Positions 16,186-17,776 of a stretch of DNA of 17,776 nucleotides are shown in pieces. A model generated the notes under the pieces. It worked only from the letters and a program-made list of their open reading frames with translations. It was not told where the DNA came from and searched no databases. Source of the stretch: Crocinitomicaceae bacterium (GTDB lineage Bacteria > Bacteroidota > Bacteroidia > Flavobacteriales_D > Crocinitomicaceae); contig DQTF01000019.1 in assembly GCA_015662935.1 (NCBI GenBank), positions 1-17,776 of the forward strand. Direction: 5' to 3'. The translations under genes were made by a program, and so were the position numbers. Each line of letters opens with the position of its first letter. Positions within the stretch are counted from its first letter, which is position 1.

Positions 16186-16541
16186 TATAAAAAGTTGGGC
16201 ACTGAGTTAAGATACCATTGTATAAATTAACTTAGTAAAATATGTCAAGATGAAAAGTGAAGCTTTGAAAAACAAACGGTAGTGCTGTTAAATTTACAGC
16301 AAGTTTTAAGCTCAACGCTATAAAACTAGGCGAAGAAAAACAGAATGTTGCACAAGCAGCACGAGAACTAGGAGTTAAAGCTTCATTAATTCATCGTTGG
16401 AAGCGAGAACAACAAGAGTTTTCGCATAATAGCTTTCCTGGTCATGGCAGAGTAAAAATGACAGATGAACAACGGGAAATCGCTAAATTAAAAAAGGATC
16501 TTCGCGAAGCGAAGATGGAAACTGAGATATTAAAAAACTGA
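16177..16541 (+). mobile_element. Truncated IS3-family remnant
   Basis: Starts with an IS-end sequence (TGGATGTGATATAAAAAG then GGGCACTGAGTTAAG), contains a degenerate orfA and stops about where orfA would shift into orfB. No orfB or right end was found in the following 200 bases. The left end is related to the sequences at 13541 and 16588. Confidence 0.65.
16250..16541 (+). pseudogene. IS3-family transposase orfA, frameshifted
   Basis: After ATG AAA AGT ... CGG the frame hits TAG at 16280-16282. One base out of frame (extra T at about 16280) it continues as SAVKFTASFKLNAIKLGE, then an HTH (NVAQAARELGVKASLIHRWK), FPGHGRVKMTDEQREIAKL and a leucine-rich coil KKDLREAKMETEILKN. This is the classical orfA layout, where ILKKA... 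normally leads to the -1 frameshift into orfB. Here ILKN is followed directly by TGA (16539-16541) and unrelated sequence. With one indel and no orfB it cannot make a working transposase. Confidence 0.7.
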
Positions 16542-16587
16542 TTCCCCCAAAACTTACCAGTGCGTAAATAATTTACGTTGCTGACAT

Positions 16588-16625
16588 TGGACTTGCAATA
16601 TAATTCTGGACACTGAGTTAAGTCA
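16588..16625. repeat. Solo IS end related to 13541 and 16177
   Basis: The 33 bases 16588-16620 (TGGACTTGCAATATAATT ... CACTGAGTTA) match 13541-13573 at 30 positions and resemble the left end at 16177 (shared CACTGAGTTAAG). They have the same orientation, and no transposase follows. It is probably the left end of another decayed copy. Confidence 0.55.
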
Positions 16626-16712
16626 CCCTGCATCTTTGTGATTGACATATTCAATTCTCTTAATATCCTATCACATCGATATTTACCTGCATCTAAAAAT
16701 TCTATCTATCTT

Positions 16713-16720
16713 TACTTTTG
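16713..16720 (+). promoter_or_regulatory. Possible -7 element of the PhyH gene
   Basis: TACTTTTG fits TAnnTTTG and lies 25 bases before the ATG, a usual distance in this phylum. No TTG is found 19-21 bases upstream, so the call is weak. Confidence 0.3.
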
Positions 16721-16745
16721 AATTAATTATTTGAACGATTAACCT

Positions 16746-17696
16746 ATGTTTCTAAAGAAATACAAAATAACATATAAACTGTATAATTTCTTCAAGAAGA
16801 ATGAATTGAGTCACAATCTACCGTTTTATGAAAAGTACGGTTTAAAAAAGAAGTATTACTCTTCCGTTTCTAGTCTTGATTTTCAAGGGGTTGATTCTCC
16901 ATTGAATCTGCTTGACAAAAATAATTCACGAGAAGAATTGCCGAAGCATTCTGAGTTTAATTTAGTGGACGAGCGTTTTAAAGAATCACTGCTAAGTTGG
17001 TCGGATAATGGCTATGCAATATTAGATAACTTCTTCGAGAATGATGAAATTGATTCGTTTAATAAAGAAATAGACGATTTGTTGGATTCAAAAAAGGCAA
17101 AATTCAATGCAGCAAACAAAATAATGTTTGCCATTCATTCTTCAGAGAAATTAAAAAATGCGGGGAATAATGAGCAAATAATGCGTATTCTTAACTTGCT
17201 AATGGGTAAAAAAATTTCGCTGTTTCAGAGCATTAATTTTATAGAAGGTAGCCAGCAAAGAACGCATTCTGATTCTATTCACATGACTACTTTTCCTTAT
17301 GGGAATTTGATTGCGATTTGGGTTGCGCTAGAAGACATTGATGAGAATTGTGGTCCTTTGCATTACTATCCAGGCTCTCATAAGTTACCTTATATTATGA
17401 ATGATGATTATGAGAATGTCGGTACAAAATATAAGTTAGGCAACAAATCATATAGCGCATACGAAGATCAGGTAGAGAAAGTGCTTTCTGAAACAGACCT
17501 ACACAAAAAAACTTTCACAGCTAAGAAAGGTGATGTTTTGATATGGCATGCAAATCTTTTGCACGGTGGCAATAAAGTAATTGAGGAAGGAAGTACAAGA
17601 AAAAGTATGGTGTTTCATTATTATACCGATGATGCTATTTGCTATCACGAAATAACGCAACGACCAACGTTGAAACCTAAAAAAATTCTAGCCTAA
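16746..17696 (+). CDS. Phytanoyl-CoA dioxygenase (PhyH)-family oxygenase
   Basis: A 316-aa non-haem Fe(II)/2-oxoglutarate oxygenase homologue. The domain begins with GYAILDNFFENDEIDSFNKEI (about 89-109). The iron triad is H174-x-D176 (QRTHSDS) and H273 (NLLHGG), with R285 (GSTRKSM) for 2-oxoglutarate; ENCGPLHYYPGSHK lies between, as in the family. All key residues are present, so it is likely active. The first 80 residues are an extension with no recognised fold (basic, KKYKITYKLYNFFKKN). Substrate unknown; relatives act on lipids, small metabolites and polysaccharide or peptide precursors. It sits just right of the IS-rich region and its stop overlaps that of the convergent gene on its right. 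Confidence 0.85.
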   Translation: MFLKKYKITYKLYNFFKKNELSHNLPFYEKYGLKKKYYSSVSSLDFQGVDSPLNLLDKNNSREELPKHSEFNLVDERFKESLLSWSDNGYAILDNFFENDEIDSFNKEIDDLLDSKKAKFNAANKIMFAIHSSEKLKNAGNNEQIMRILNLLMGKKISLFQSINFIEGSQQRTHSDSIHMTTFPYGNLIAIWVALEDIDENCGPLHYYPGSHKLPYIMNDDYENVGTKYKLGNKSYSAYEDQVEKVLSETDLHKKTFTAKKGDVLIWHANLLHGGNKVIEEGSTRKSMVFHYYTDDAICYHEITQRPTLKPKKILA

Positions 17697-17776
17697 TATT
17701 CCAATAACTTCCCTAATTCAAACTCTACTTTATCCGCATTTGGCAATAAAGCAGCTTCTAAATCAGAATTCAATGG
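17693..17776 (-). CDS. 3' end of an unidentified gene (partial)
   Basis: The minus strand from the right edge is open for 27 codons to TAG at 17693-17695, reading LNSDLEAALLPNADKVEF then ELGKLLEY. The composition is protein-like, and the stop codon overlaps the PhyH stop by 2 bp, as in compact convergent pairs. Too short to assign a family. Confidence 0.5.
   Translation of the reverse strand, partial: PLNSDLEAALLPNADKVEFELGKLLEY

Noticed and set aside
16563..16577. Short palindrome CGTAAATAATTTACG after the orfA remnant
   Set aside because: 7-bp arms with one central base in AT-rich DNA are easily found by chance, and there is no gene placement that would make it an operator.
16442..16654. 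Minus-strand 70-codon ORF across the IS remnant
   Set aside because: It lies antisense to recognisable orfA sequence and crosses the IS-end repeat; no protein-like pattern.

Overview
The window looks like a chromosomal stretch of an AT-rich member of the Bacteroidetes, probably Flavobacteriales (inference). The signs are a zapA / RNase Y neighbourhood, a C-terminal type IX secretion (T9SS) sorting domain, a lipoprotein with a carboxypeptidase-regulatory-like start, Bacteroidetes-type promoters (TTG, 19 bp, TAnnTTTG) and weak Shine-Dalgarno signals. No tRNA, rRNA or CRISPR array was seen.

Left part (about 1-9,710): after the 3' end of a plus-strand gene entering from the left, ten minus-strand genes run as what looks like one transcription unit from a promoter at 9,679-9,708. 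In order of transcription they are a small coiled-coil protein, zapA, rny, a WbpP-like sugar-nucleotide epimerase, a Wzx-type flippase, a hexapeptide acyltransferase, a DegT-family aminotransferase, two GT-B glycosyltransferases and a Wzy/O-antigen-ligase-like protein. The last eight genes from rny on overlap or lie within about 32 bp of each other. The polysaccharide genes make a compact Wzx/Wzy-type set: make the sugar nucleotide, aminate and acylate it, assemble the unit, flip it and polymerise it. It is joined directly to housekeeping genes for cell division and mRNA decay.

Middle part (about 9,660-13,200): a 356-bp divergent intergenic region holds a CACAGAG-type degenerate repeat and a second promoter-like sequence. 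Then come a secreted M23 (LytM-type) peptidase and, convergent with it, a polytopic GT-C-like membrane protein.

Right part (about 13,200-16,740) is a decayed accessory region. It contains a 42-bp mini-element with perfect 14-bp inverted ends and an AATG duplication, and a chimeric pseudogene in which a TPR-protein fragment runs into the C-terminal part of a T9SS-secreted protein. It also has a small family of tandem lipoprotein genes (one intact, one lacking its N-terminal half, one cut off after its start) and an IS3-family orfA remnant. Related insertion-sequence ends occur at three places (13,541, 16,177 and 16,588), so a family of IS elements has probably shaped this segment.

The window closes with an intact phytanoyl-CoA-dioxygenase-like (PhyH) gene and the last 27 codons of a convergent minus-strand gene.
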